Counted from the first letter of the stretch, positions 8,344-16,770 are shown. The stretch is DNA of 64,000 nucleotides from Leifsonia virtsii (GCF_030433675.1 NZ_JAROCB010000003.1:310001-374000), one strand, 5' to 3'. Numbers and translations are program-made. Notes: a model not told the origin generated them from the letters alone.

Positions 8344-8580
8344 TTAGATCTTCTCCCCACGGGCCAGGAGGTCCTTGACCACTGCCTCGATGCCACGGGC
8401 GTCGATGACCTTGATGCCCTTGGCGCTCAGGGTCAGGGTGACGTTACGGCGAAGCGACGGAACGTAGTACGTCTTCTTCTGGATGTTCGGGTCGAACCGG
8501 CGCTTGGTGCGTCGGTGCGAGTGCGAGATGTTGTGACCGAAGCCTGGGGTGGCTCCCGTCACCTGGCACACTGCTGCCAT
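8344..8580 (-). CDS. rpmB: 50S ribosomal protein L28
   Basis: A 78-residue L28 beginning [15 protein letters not shown] and containing the typical [16 protein letters not shown] segment. It has a single cysteine and no zinc ribbon. It is the first gene of the rpmB-rpmG-rpsN operon. The ATG at 8580 is preceded by GGAGAAGAAAGC as ribosome site. Three hairpins in the 150 bases upstream could form a structured mRNA leader (listed separately). Its neighbours in this region include zur and the zinc transporter, but no Zur box was seen upstream of rpmB. Confidence 0.95.
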   Translation of the reverse strand: MAAVCQVTGATPGFGHNISHSHRRTKRRFDPNIQKKTYYVPSLRRNVTLTLSAKGIKVIDARGIEAVVKDLLARGEKI

Positions 8581-8599
8581 TGCTTTCTTCTCCAATACC

Positions 8600-8730
8600 G
8601 TGGTGCCGGACGGCACCACCCAAGGTCACTTGTCGGCGCACGACTTCCCCGAGGATTTAGTGTTCGGGTGTTTCGTACACGATCTGAGCGGGAGGAGCCC
8701 ACTCAGCCAAACAACCATGCTACGGCATGG
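8600..8730 (-). promoter_or_regulatory. Structured region upstream of rpmB (three hairpins)
   Basis: Three inverted repeats occur in a row: GTGGTGCC/GGCACCAC (8600-8607 and 8612-8619, 4-base loop), CTGAGCGGG/CCCACTCAG (8684-8692 and 8698-8706), and CCATGC/GCATGG (8715-8720 and 8725-8730). In the second, the only non-pair on the plus strand becomes a G-U pair on the minus strand, which fits an RNA made in the rpmB direction. A role in autogenous control of the ribosomal operon is inferred. Confidence 0.5.
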
Positions 8731-8775
8731 AGGCGTATACGGCTAATCGTGTTGCCGCGGACACGACGGATCGCA

Positions 8776-8804
8776 TTGCTGTAGTTATCGTGGTCCGATA
8801 TAGT
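8776..8804 (+). promoter_or_regulatory. Sigma-70-type promoter reading into a terminator
   Basis: TTGCTG (8776-8781), a 17-base spacer and TATAGT (8799-8804) make a near-consensus promoter. The predicted start is near 8811, a few bases before the hairpin at 8816. No plus-strand gene follows for several kb. Confidence 0.4.
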
Positions 8805-8815
8805 CGTTAGTGCCA

Positions 8816-8850
8816 ACCCGCTCCTCCACGTGAGGGCGGGTCTTTTCTTT
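8816..8850 (+). terminator. Intrinsic terminator on the plus strand, 3' of the NYN gene
   Basis: ACCCGC (8816-8821) pairs with GCGGGT (8836-8841), extended by two further pairs, and is followed by CTTTTCTTT. The U-tract lies on the plus strand, although the nearest upstream gene on that strand is more than 6 kb away. On the minus strand the same hairpin lies just after the NYN stop codon. Confidence 0.6.
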
Positions 8851-9586
8851 ACCACCCGACGGGTCGTCGGAATTTACCTACAAGTTCGGGCAGCTGACTG
8901 GATGTGTAGTCCGCGGCTGTGAGCCGGCGCCACCAGTGCCCGCCTACACCGTCTTCGCTTCGACCCTTGAGCGCGCCAGCGGTCGGGTTCGTCGAGGGGT
9001 TGACTGTCCCGACGGGAACCCGGCGGCGTGCCATACGAAGCGGTAGCTCCAAGTCCGAGTCGTTGGTCACGACGATCGCGGCGTCGACACGCGCGGTGAG
9101 GACATCGAACAAGAGGTGCGACGCGACGTTGACATCCGAGCCTTTTTCCTCACGCTTCTGCACAGTTGCCATGACGCGACTCGACTCATCTCGCTTGCCG
9201 AGCGCGAGACGCAAGGGCAGCCTTTCGTCCCAGGTCTCGTCCGAGTGTCGATAGACCGTAGGGCGGAAAGCTCCGCTTGACTCGTTTACAAGAGGCTCGT
9301 CTTTCGCCCACGACACGTATCGACCCTCTGCAATCACATCGACAGAACCGTGTGCGAGAAGCGCGTCCAGATAGGCAGCCTGATCGACATGTCCGCTCGG
9401 GTTGTCTGCCGCATCGACACGAGCGGTGCAGTAGACCACGCGATCGATTCGGGAGCCGCCCCATCCTGCGAGCGGCTCGACCAGCGACCGCAGATCGAGC
9501 CAGCGCCATCCCGGCGTGCTTCTGCCACAGTGTTTCCGGGCCCCGTAGTAGAGATTGAACCCGTCGACATAGACTCCTATGCGCAC
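8849..9586 (-). CDS. NYN (PIN-like) domain putative ribonuclease
   Basis: A 245-residue protein with the NYN/LabA-type PIN-like fold. The acidic metal-site motifs are visible: VYVDGFNLYYG near the N-terminus, KGSDVNVASHLLFD in the middle and VVTNDSDLELPL at about 170-180. These fit a metal-dependent nuclease acting on RNA; the substrate is unknown. The GTG start at 9586 is chosen because TAGAGT lies six bases upstream (leaderless pattern) and no ribosome site is seen. Base composition is visibly less GC-rich than in its neighbours, and it splits the ribosomal operon from zur, so it may be an acquired gene. Confidence 0.75.
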   Translation of the reverse strand: MRIGVYVDGFNLYYGARKHCGRSTPGWRWLDLRSLVEPLAGWGGSRIDRVVYCTARVDAADNPSGHVDQAAYLDALLAHGSVDVIAEGRYVSWAKDEPLVNESSGAFRPTVYRHSDETWDERLPLRLALGKRDESSRVMATVQKREEKGSDVNVASHLLFDVLTARVDAAIVVTNDSDLELPLRMARRRVPVGTVNPSTNPTAGALKGRSEDGVGGHWWRRLTAADYTSSQLPELVGKFRRPVGW

Positions 9587-9592
9587 TCGGCT

Positions 9593-9598
9593 ACTCTA
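9593..9598 (-). promoter_or_regulatory. Minus-10 element for the NYN gene
   Basis: TAGAGT on the minus strand ends six bases before the GTG start at 9586, in an AT-rich stretch (9600-9630). Confidence 0.45.
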
Positions 9599-9618
9599 CC
9601 GACAAACAATTACAAGTA

Positions 9619-10014
9619 TTATTGCGTGCCGCTCTTGGCCGTGCACGAGGCGCAGAGCCCGAAAACGTCGACGACGTGCTGCGCCTGGGTGAAACCGTGG
9701 GCTGCCGCCGCCTGCCGGGCCCACTGCTCCACCGCATCCGCCTCGATCTCGACCGTCAGCCCGCAGTTGCGGCAGATCAGGTGGTGGTGATGTCCCGTCG
9801 TGCAAGCGCGGTACAGGCTCTCGCCCTCCGGCGACTGCAGGGAGTCGGCGTCACCCTCGGCGGCCAGATCGGCCAGGGCGCGATAGACCGTCGCGAGGCC
9901 GATGGGGGAGCCCGCCTCGTGCAGGCTCAGGTGGAGTCCCTGCGCGCTGATGAAACCCTCCGTCGAGGTCAACGCCTCGCGGACGGCCTCTCGCTGCCAG
10001 GTGTTCCGCTTCAC
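9619..10014 (-). CDS. zur: Zinc uptake regulator, Fur family
   Basis: A 131-residue Fur-family repressor. The N-terminal winged helix runs to about residue 75 (WQREAVREAL to GLATVYRALADLAAEG). The metal-binding dimerisation part carries HHHHLICRNCG and, near the C-terminus, FGLCASC, giving the structural CxxC pairs. It is called Zur, not Fur, because it is the last gene of the znuA-znuC-znuB operon and a Zur-type box lies upstream of znuA. With zinc bound it would repress its own operon. The start is GTG 10014, nine bases after znuB. Confidence 0.9.
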   Translation of the reverse strand: MKRNTWQREAVREALTSTEGFISAQGLHLSLHEAGSPIGLATVYRALADLAAEGDADSLQSPEGESLYRACTTGHHHHLICRNCGLTVEIEADAVEQWARQAAAAHGFTQAQHVVDVFGLCASCTAKSGTQ

Positions 10015-10023
10015 TGTTCCAGG

Positions 10024-10914
10024 CTAGCCCGCCTGGCTCACGAGTGGCCGAGAAGACGCGGACGCGGTACGCCGCTTGGCGCGGCGCCCGCCGACGATCC
10101 GGCACACCACGTAGATGAGGAACGAGATCGTGGTCACATACGGGCTGATCGGCAGCGCGCTCCCGAGCGCGAGCAGGATGCCGCCGACGACCGACAGCAG
10201 GGCGAAGCCGACGCTGATGAGCGGCACCCCCAGCGGCGACGAGGAGATGCGCATCGCGGCCGCGGCCGGCGTCACCAGCAGGGACAGCACCAGCAGGGCG
10301 CCGACGATCTGCACCGACACCGCCACCGCCAGGCCGAGCAGCACCATGAAGGCGAGGGCGACGAACCGGGTCGGGATGCCGCGCGAGGCGGCGACGTCGG
10401 CATCCAGGCTGTCGAAGGTCAGCGGACGCCACATCAGCAGCAGAGCGACGAGCACGATCGCGCCGATGACGAGGAGCGAGCCGAGCTGCGGGTCGTCGAC
10501 CGAGACGATCTGGCCGGTCAGCAGGCCGAACTTGTTCGCGCTGCGGCCGGGATAGAGCGCCAGCGCCAGGATCCCGAGACCCAGCCCGAACGGCATCAGC
10601 ACCGCGATGATCGAGTTCCTGTCCCGGGCTTTGGCCCCGAGCAAGCCGATCAGCACCGCGGCGATCAGCGAGCCGACGAGCGAGCCGGCCACGACGTTCA
10701 CCCCGAGCAGGAGGGCGATGGCAGCGCCGGCGAATGACAGCTCGCTGATGCCGTGCACGGCGAACGCCATGTCGCGCTGCATCACGAACACGCCGATGAG
10801 GCCGCCGACGATGCCGAGCACCGCTCCCGCGAAGATCGAGTTCTTCACCAGCGCGAGCAGCTCGCCGTAGTCGGTGAAGTCGAACAGCTGCTGCCAGAGG
10901 TCCGCGTGCATCAT
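10024..10914 (-). CDS. znuB: Zinc ABC transporter permease
   Basis: A 296-residue permease of the ABC-3 family with about eight hydrophobic segments. Family features include IFAGAVLGIVGGLIGVFV near the N-terminus and HGISELSFAGAAIALLLG. The start is ATG 10914, overlapping the znuC stop codon as ATGA, which indicates translational coupling; a second ATG follows immediately at 10911. The permease forms the membrane channel for zinc delivered by ZnuA and driven by ZnuC. The C-terminus is basic (RRAKRR) and cytoplasmic. Confidence 0.92.
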   Translation of the reverse strand: MMHADLWQQLFDFTDYGELLALVKNSIFAGAVLGIVGGLIGVFVMQRDMAFAVHGISELSFAGAAIALLLGVNVVAGSLVGSLIAAVLIGLLGAKARDRNSIIAVLMPFGLGLGILALALYPGRSANKFGLLTGQIVSVDDPQLGSLLVIGAIVLVALLLMWRPLTFDSLDADVAASRGIPTRFVALAFMVLLGLAVAVSVQIVGALLVLSLLVTPAAAAMRISSSPLGVPLISVGFALLSVVGGILLALGSALPISPYVTTISFLIYVVCRIVGGRRAKRRTASASSRPLVSQAG

Positions 10915-11771
10915 GCCGCCGGCTCCGGGTGCGCCTCGCGGGTGTGCTCGTGGTGGTCGTGGGTCTCGGCGTCCGGGATGCCGACGACCACGATGCGGCC
11001 GCGGCTGCGGATCACATCGACGGGCGTGCCGTACAGGTCGGTGAGGACGTCGCTGCGCAGCACCTCGTCCGGAGTCCCCGCCCGGAACCGGCCGCCGGCC
11101 AGGTAGAGGACTCGGTCGACCATCCCGAGCACCGGGTTCACGTCGTGCGTGACGAACACCACGGCGCTGTCGTGCTCGCGCCGACGGCGGTCGATCAGTT
11201 CGCTGACGCCGCGCTGGTGCTGCAGGTCGAGCGACAGCAGCGGCTCGTCGCACAGCAGCAGGGCCGGGTCACCGGCCAGCGCCTGCGCCACCCGCAACCG
11301 CTGCTGCTCGCCACCGGACAGCGAGCCGACCGGGGTGTTCGCGTAGCGCCGGGCGCCCACGTCGTCGATCAGCCGGTCCACCTGGGCCCGGTCGGAGCGG
11401 CGTGGGATCGGGAGCCCCCAGCGGTGCCCGTCGACGCCGAGCGCGACGAGGTCGCGGGCGCGCATCGGGGTGCCCGCCGGGATGAGCTTCTGCTGCGGGA
11501 TGTAACCGATGCGCCGGTCGCCCCGACGCACAGGGTGGCCCTCGAAGGCGATCTCGCCCGCATCCAGTCGCTGCTGGCCGAGGATCGTGCGCAGCAGGCT
11601 GGTCTTGCCGGAGCCGTTCGGGCCGAGCACGGCGACGAACTCGCCGGCGTGCACATCCAGGTCGAGCCCGCTCCACAGCGTGCGGTCGCCGAAGCCGAGG
11701 GACGCCTCCCGGAGCCGGAGGACGACCTCGCGCCGCTCCGGCGGGGTGACGAGCTCGAGCGGTTCGGTCAC
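10911..11771 (-). CDS. znuC: Zinc ABC transporter ATP-binding protein
   Basis: A 286-residue ABC ATPase. Walker A is GPNGSGKTS, the Q-loop lies in IGYIPQQK, the signature is LSGGEQQR, Walker B is LLLCDEPL followed by the D-loop LSLD, and the switch histidine is in FVTHDVN. The C-terminal tail is histidine-rich (ETHDHHEHTREAH), plausibly metal-binding. The start is GTG 11771, overlapping the znuA stop as GTGA; upstream in-frame codons would run back into znuA. It energises zinc import with ZnuB. Confidence 0.92.
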   Translation of the reverse strand: MTEPLELVTPPERREVVLRLREASLGFGDRTLWSGLDLDVHAGEFVAVLGPNGSGKTSLLRTILGQQRLDAGEIAFEGHPVRRGDRRIGYIPQQKLIPAGTPMRARDLVALGVDGHRWGLPIPRRSDRAQVDRLIDDVGARRYANTPVGSLSGGEQQRLRVAQALAGDPALLLCDEPLLSLDLQHQRGVSELIDRRRREHDSAVVFVTHDVNPVLGMVDRVLYLAGGRFRAGTPDEVLRSDVLTDLYGTPVDVIRSRGRIVVVGIPDAETHDHHEHTREAHPEPAA

Positions 11772-12682
11772 TTCGACAACGCCTTCCCGATCGCGTCGAT
11801 GTTGCCCTGCATCCAGTCGATGTAGTGCTTGCCGGCGGGGAGCGTCTCTGTGACGGGGACCACGGGGATGTCGGCCTGCTTCGCCGCCGAGAGCACGCGC
11901 TCGGTCTCGGCGCCGGTGGTCTGCTCGTTGTAGGCGAGCAGCTTCACCTCGTGCCCGCTGAAGATCGCGAGCGTCTCCTTGAGCACGACCGGCGATACGT
12001 CGTTCTCCTGCTCGATCGCCTCGCTGAACCGCTCCGGCGTCTTGTTGACGAGGCCCATCGAGTCGAGCAGGTACAGCGGGACGGGCTCGGTGATCGCGAC
12101 GCCCTGGCCTGCGTACTCGGACTTCACCTTCGCCGCGGAGGCCTCGAGGCCGGCGAGCTGCTTTCCGAACGCATCGGCGTTCTTCTCGAAGTCGGCCTTG
12201 TGCGCAGGCTCGGCCTTCGCGAGCGCGGAGGTGAGCGCGTCGACGAACTTCTGGACGGTCGGGAAGTCGTACCAGACGTGCTCGTTGAGCTCCCCGTCGG
12301 TCGCCTTCAGACCGGACAGGTCGACGACGTTCAGCACGGTCGCGTCGCTGTTCTTGGCGCCCTTCAGCAGGGTCTGCATGAAGTCGTCGTAGCCGCCGCC
12401 GTTCTCGACGACGACCTGGGCCTTTGACACGGCCAGCTGGTTCTGCGCGCTGGCCTCGAACGAGTGCGGGTCCTGCGCCGGGTCGGACATGAGGGAGGTG
12501 ACGCTGACGGCGTCGCCGCCGATCTTCTCGGCGATGTCGCCGTACACGTTGGTGCTTGCGACGACACGGACGGTGCCGTCGCCGGACCCGGAGGATCCGG
12601 CGGAGGGGGAGGAGCAGCCGGCGAGCGCCACAGCCGAGGCGGCGGCGATGGCCAGCACGGAGACGAGGGAGCGCGTCTTCAT
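11768..12682 (-). CDS. znuA: Zinc ABC transporter substrate-binding lipoprotein
   Basis: A 304-residue cluster A-I metal-binding lipoprotein. Residues 1-23 are a lipoprotein signal with lipobox ALAGC. Likely metal ligands are His in DPHSFE and His in NEHVWYD. Where many ZnuA proteins have a third histidine, this one appears to have Glu in ITEPVPLYLLDSMG. There is no long His-rich loop. It is first in the znuA-znuC-znuB-zur operon and 78 bases downstream of a strong Zur box. A related metal such as manganese cannot be excluded from the protein alone, but the operator favours zinc. Confidence 0.88.
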   Translation of the reverse strand: MKTRSLVSVLAIAAASAVALAGCSSPSAGSSGSGDGTVRVVASTNVYGDIAEKIGGDAVSVTSLMSDPAQDPHSFEASAQNQLAVSKAQVVVENGGGYDDFMQTLLKGAKNSDATVLNVVDLSGLKATDGELNEHVWYDFPTVQKFVDALTSALAKAEPAHKADFEKNADAFGKQLAGLEASAAKVKSEYAGQGVAITEPVPLYLLDSMGLVNKTPERFSEAIEQENDVSPVVLKETLAIFSGHEVKLLAYNEQTTGAETERVLSAAKQADIPVVPVTETLPAGKHYIDWMQGNIDAIGKALSK

Positions 12683-12760
12683 GGGTGAGCCTGTCTAAGT
12701 CGCGAACGACACGAAGGGATGCGCCCGCGGTCGCGGGCACCGGCTCAGGCTACGTCTTAT

Positions 12761-12775
12761 TGAAAATGATTGTCA
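12761..12775 (-). promoter_or_regulatory. Zur box of the znuACB-zur operon
   Basis: TGAAAATGATTGTCA, an almost perfect match to the actinobacterial Zur operator TGAAAATNATTTTCA. It lies in the znuA upstream gap, four bases beyond the stop codon of the convergently placed E2 gene. Confidence 0.85.
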
Positions 12776-12778
12776 AAT

Positions 12779-14191
12779 TCAATCGAGCAGCAGCGCAGGC
12801 TCCTCGATGATCGACGCGACATCCGCCAGGAACCGCGACGCGACGTCGCCGTCCACCACCCGATGGTCGAACGACGCACCGAGGGTCGTGACGTAGCGCG
12901 GGCGCACCTCGCCGTCGACCACCCACGGCTTCTGCTTGATCGTGCCGAGCGCCACGATGCCGACCTCGCCGGGGTTCAGGATGGGCGTGCCCGTGTCCAT
13001 ACCGAAGACGCCGATGTTGGTGATCGTGATGGTGCCGCCGCTCATGGCGGCCGGCTGGGTCTTGCCGTCGCGGGCCGTGAGGGTCAGCTCCTCCAGAGCC
13101 TTCGCCAGCTCGAGCAGGGTCATCGCCTGCGCCTCCTTGACGTTGGGCACGATGAGCCCGCGCGGGGTCGCCGCGGCGATACCGAGGTTCACGAAGTGGT
13201 GGACGATGATCTCCTCGTCCGTCCACGTCGAGTTGACGGTGGGGTTGCGGCGGACGGCCCAGATGATCGCCTTCGCCATGATCAGCAGCGGCGAGACCTT
13301 GACGCCCGCGAAGTCGGCCGAGTTCTTGAGCCGCTTGACGAACTCCATGGTGCGCGTCGCATCCACGTCGACGAACAGGCTGACGTGGGGGGCGCTGAAC
13401 GCGCTGGTGGTCATCGCGCTCGCGATGGCCTTGCGCACGCCCTTGACCGGGATGCGGTCCTCGCGGTCGTTCGGCCACTCCGGGGTCTGAAGGTTGCGGA
13501 AGACGGTCACCTGCGTCGCCTCGCGCAGCACGTCGTCACGGGTGACGTCGCCGATGGGGCCGGTCGGGGTCACGGTGGTGATGTCGACGCCGAGGTCCTT
13601 CGCCAGCTTGCGGATCGGCGGCTTGGCGACCACCGGGCCGGCGGGACGGGACGTCGGCGCCGCGGGAGCGGAGGATGCCGTTGCGGCAGGGGCGGCGGCC
13701 GGAGCGGTCGCGGGGGCGGCCGGAGCGGTGGTGGACGTCTGCGCGACGCTGCCGGAGAAGGACACCGGGATGGAGGCGGTGCCGGGGTGCGTCACGCGGC
13801 GCCGACGGCTCGATCCGTGTCCGGCGGAGCCGTATCCGACCAGCACGGCGCCCGCCTTCGGCTCCTCCTCGTGCGAGACGGTCGCGGCGGCGTCGGCGGC
13901 GACCTGCTCGGCGGGCTCCGGCTCAGGGGCAGGCGCGGCCTGGGACTCGCCGCCCGCGGTCACCGTGAAGATCGGCGTGCCGACCTCGACCGTCTGACCC
14001 TCGGAGACGAGGAGCTCGCCGACGGTGCCCTCGAAAGGCGACGGCAGCTCGACCAGCGACTTGGCGGTCTCGATCTCGACGATCACCTGGTTGACGGCGA
14101 CCTGCTCGCCGGGGGCGACCTTCCATGCGACGATCTCGGCCTCGGTCAGACCCTCGCCCACGTCGGGCAGGAGGAACTTGGACTCGCTCAT
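12779..14191 (-). CDS. 2-oxoacid dehydrogenase E2 (dihydrolipoamide acyltransferase)
   Basis: A 470-residue E2 with one lipoyl domain (about 1-80, lipoyl lysine in [13 protein letters not shown]), a flexible Ala/Pro linker, a peripheral subunit-binding domain ([13 protein letters not shown] and GDVTRDDV, about 215-250) and the acyltransferase core with the catalytic [14 protein letters not shown] near the C-terminus. It transfers acyl groups from E1 to CoA. The order E1 alpha, E1 beta, E2 and the sequence type suggest the branched-chain 2-oxoacid complex, whose products prime branched-chain fatty acids; a pyruvate or acetoin substrate is not excluded. The start is ATG 14191 after GAGAGAAG. 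No E3 gene is present here. Confidence 0.88.
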   Translation of the reverse strand: MSESKFLLPDVGEGLTEAEIVAWKVAPGEQVAVNQVIVEIETAKSLVELPSPFEGTVGELLVSEGQTVEVGTPIFTVTAGGESQAAPAPEPEPAEQVAADAAATVSHEEEPKAGAVLVGYGSAGHGSSRRRRVTHPGTASIPVSFSGSVAQTSTTAPAAPATAPAAAPAATASSAPAAPTSRPAGPVVAKPPIRKLAKDLGVDITTVTPTGPIGDVTRDDVLREATQVTVFRNLQTPEWPNDREDRIPVKGVRKAIASAMTTSAFSAPHVSLFVDVDATRTMEFVKRLKNSADFAGVKVSPLLIMAKAIIWAVRRNPTVNSTWTDEEIIVHHFVNLGIAAATPRGLIVPNVKEAQAMTLLELAKALEELTLTARDGKTQPAAMSGGTITITNIGVFGMDTGTPILNPGEVGIVALGTIKQKPWVVDGEVRPRYVTTLGASFDHRVVDGDVASRFLADVASIIEEPALLLD

Positions 14192-14265
14192 CTGCGACTT
14201 CTCTCTGTCAGTGGGGGCCGGGGTCAATGCGGGCCGGGGTCAATGCAGGGCGGGGCGTGGGTACG

Positions 14266-15630
14266 TCAGTACGCCAGCGCCCGGTCGACGGCCTCGAGGA
14301 TGCGGTCGGCGTCGGGGAGGTAGAGCTCCTCCAGCTTCGCCGGCGGGAACGGGACGTCGAAGCCGGCGACGCGCAGCACCGGAGCCTCCAGCGAGTAGAA
14401 CGCCTTCTCGGTGACCGTCGCGGCGATCTCGGAGCCGACCGACACGTTGCCGGGTGCCTCCTGCGCGATGATCAGCCGGCCGGTCTTCTGCACAGAGGCG
14501 ACGACGGGACCGTAGTCGACGGGGGAGAGCGAACGGAGGTCGACGACCTCGATGCTGCGCCCCTCCTCCGCCGCGAGCTCGGCGGCGCGGAGGGCGACGC
14601 TGACCATCCCGGCCCACGCTACGACGGTGGCGTCGGTGCCCGTGCGGACCACCCGGCTCGCGTGCAGCGGCGTCGGGTTCTCGACCAAGTCGACCTCGCC
14701 CTTCGGCCAGTAGCGGCTCATCGGCTCGAAGAAGACGACGGGGTCATCGGACTTGATGGCCTCCTGGATCATCCAATAGGCGTCGTGCGGCGTCGACGGC
14801 GCGACCACGCGGAGGCCGGCGGTGTGCGCGAAGTACGCCTCCGGCGCCTCCTGGTGGTGCTCGACCGCGCCGATGTGCCCGCCGTGCGGGATGCGGATGA
14901 CGACAGGGAAGCGCACGCGGCCGCTGTGCCGGTTGGTCATCTTGGCGAGCTGCGTCGTGATCTGGTCGAAGCCCGGGAAGACGAAGCCGTTGAACTGGAT
15001 CTCGACCACCGGCCGGTACCCGCGCATGGCCAGGCCGATCGCCGAGCCGATGATGCCGGCCTCGGCCAGCGGGGTGTCGAGCACACGCTGCGGGCCGAAC
15101 TCCTTCTGCAGGCCCTCGGTGACACGGAAGACGCCACCGAGCGGGCCGACATCCTCACCCATGATGAGCACGCGGTCGTCCTCGGCGAGCGCGCGCCGGA
15201 GGCCGGCGTTCAGCGCCTTGACCATCGGCAGCGACTGGATGCGCGGCTCCGGCGCGGCGGGCGCCTGCCGCCCCTGCGCGTCGGAGACCTCGACGTGCTC
15301 CGCCGCGGCCGCCGCCTCGCCGACCTCGGCCGATGCCTGGGCGTCCTGGTGCGCGGTCGCGGCCGTGGCCTGGTCGTCGGCGTTCGCCGTGATGGGCTCA
15401 GCGGTCTCGTCCTCGATCACGAACTCGCGCGTCCACTCCTGCTCCGCGACGTGCTCCTCGAGCACGCGCGACTCGGGGTCGCTCTCGATGATCTCGACGA
15501 CGTCGATCGCCTGGGTGTCGAGGGATGCGCTGTCGAACGACGCATCGCCGGCGGCCGCGTCGCCCTCCTCGGGACGCCCGTCGACCAGTTCGGCCTCCAC
15601 GTACTCGGCCTCGCTTCTCACATCGCTCAT
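14266..15630 (-). CDS. 2-oxoacid dehydrogenase E1 beta with a long acidic N-terminal extension
   Basis: A 454-residue protein. The usual E1 beta core begins near residue 131 (SLPMVKALNAGLRRAL, MGEDVGPLGGVFRVTEGL) and fills the remaining ~324 residues, the normal length for the family. Residues 1-130 are an extension rich in Asp, Glu and Ala with no hydrophobic core, likely disordered. The start is ATG 15630, overlapping the E1 alpha stop codon as ATGA, so the extension begins exactly where coupled translation would start. The core forms the alpha2-beta2 thiamine-dependent decarboxylase with E1 alpha. The extension's role is unknown. Confidence 0.88.
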   Translation of the reverse strand: MSDVRSEAEYVEAELVDGRPEEGDAAAGDASFDSASLDTQAIDVVEIIESDPESRVLEEHVAEQEWTREFVIEDETAEPITANADDQATAATAHQDAQASAEVGEAAAAAEHVEVSDAQGRQAPAAPEPRIQSLPMVKALNAGLRRALAEDDRVLIMGEDVGPLGGVFRVTEGLQKEFGPQRVLDTPLAEAGIIGSAIGLAMRGYRPVVEIQFNGFVFPGFDQITTQLAKMTNRHSGRVRFPVVIRIPHGGHIGAVEHHQEAPEAYFAHTAGLRVVAPSTPHDAYWMIQEAIKSDDPVVFFEPMSRYWPKGEVDLVENPTPLHASRVVRTGTDATVVAWAGMVSVALRAAELAAEEGRSIEVVDLRSLSPVDYGPVVASVQKTGRLIIAQEAPGNVSVGSEIAATVTEKAFYSLEAPVLRVAGFDVPFPPAKLEELYLPDADRILEAVDRALAY

Positions 15631-16766
15631 GCTTCACCTCCGAACGACGCCTCGTAGCCCTCGAGCCAGCGTCGCTGCTCCTCCGTCACGGGATGCGGCT
15701 CACTGTAGACGTGGTCGAACATCGAGGCGACGGACGGTGGCGGCAGCTCGAGGGTGCGGCGTCGGATGTCGGCGGCCAGGTCGGCCGCCTCTTCGTCTGC
15801 GCTGTCGAAGAACGCCTGGCCGACGCCCTGCTGCTCCAGGAAGGTGCGGAAGCGCACGATCGGGTCGCGGTCGGCCCAGTAGGCGAGCTCCTCGTCGGTA
15901 CGGTACTTGCTGGGGTCGTCGCTGGAGGTGTGGGCGCCCATCCTGTACGTCAGGGCCTCGATCATGCTCGGGCCCTCGCCGCTGCGGGCGTCGTCGAGGT
16001 GCTTCGCCGTCACCGCGTAGGCGGCGAGGACGTCGTTGCCGTCGATCTGCACGCCCGGGATGCCGAAACCGCTCGAGCGCAGATAAAGAGGAGTGCGCGA
16101 CTGCGTCGACACCGGCACGGAGATGGCCCAGTGGTTGTTCTGCAGGAAGAAGACCTGCGGGGTCTGGTAGCTCGCGGCGAAGACGTACGCCTCGTTCACG
16201 TCGCCCTGGCTCGTCGCCCCGTCGCCGAAGTAGACGATCGCCGCCTCGTCGACGGTCGGGTCGCCCGTGCCCACCTTGCCGTCGAGCTTCATGCCCAGCG
16301 CGTAGCCCGTCGCGTGCAGCGACTGCGATCCGATGACGAGTGTGTACAGGTGGAAGTTGCCGACGGCGGGATCGGTCGGATCCCAGCCGCCGTGCGTGGT
16401 CCCGCGCAGCAGGCCGATGATGCCGATGGGGTCGATGCCCCGCACCATTCCGACGACGTGCTCACGGTACGACGGGAACAGGTGGTCCTGCGGCTTCGCG
16501 GCGTGGGCGGATCCGACCTGGGCGCCCTCCTGGCCGACGCTCGGCACCCAGAGGCCGAGCTGGCCCTGGCGCTGGAGGTTGGCCGCCTCGTGATCGAGGG
16601 CGCGCACGCGCACCATGTCACGGTAGAAGCGTCGGTAGTCGTTCTCGTCGAGCCTCTCCAGATAGGGGAGGTACTCGGCGGAGGTCTCGCTCGGCTGGAA
16701 CCGGCCGTCGGCCGTCAGCAGCTGGACCGTGTTCGCCGGGCGCGGGATATCGTTCGTCGCAACCAC
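15627..16766 (-). CDS. 2-oxoacid dehydrogenase E1 alpha
   Basis: A 379-residue thiamine-diphosphate-dependent subunit. The ThDP/Mg motif is GDGATSQGDVNEAYVFAA, and the phosphorylation-loop region TYRMGAHTSSDDPSKYR is conserved. It decarboxylates the 2-oxoacid and passes the acyl group to the E2 lipoyl arm. The start is GTG 16766, with TAGGTT six bases upstream (leaderless pattern). That promoter element overlaps the hisC stop codon, so the E1-E2 genes may be transcribed apart from hisC. Confidence 0.9.
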   Translation of the reverse strand: MVATNDIPRPANTVQLLTADGRFQPSETSAEYLPYLERLDENDYRRFYRDMVRVRALDHEAANLQRQGQLGLWVPSVGQEGAQVGSAHAAKPQDHLFPSYREHVVGMVRGIDPIGIIGLLRGTTHGGWDPTDPAVGNFHLYTLVIGSQSLHATGYALGMKLDGKVGTGDPTVDEAAIVYFGDGATSQGDVNEAYVFAASYQTPQVFFLQNNHWAISVPVSTQSRTPLYLRSSGFGIPGVQIDGNDVLAAYAVTAKHLDDARSGEGPSMIEALTYRMGAHTSSDDPSKYRTDEELAYWADRDPIVRFRTFLEQQGVGQAFFDSADEEAADLAADIRRRTLELPPPSVASMFDHVYSEPHPVTEEQRRWLEGYEASFGGEA

Positions 16767-16770
16767 CGTA

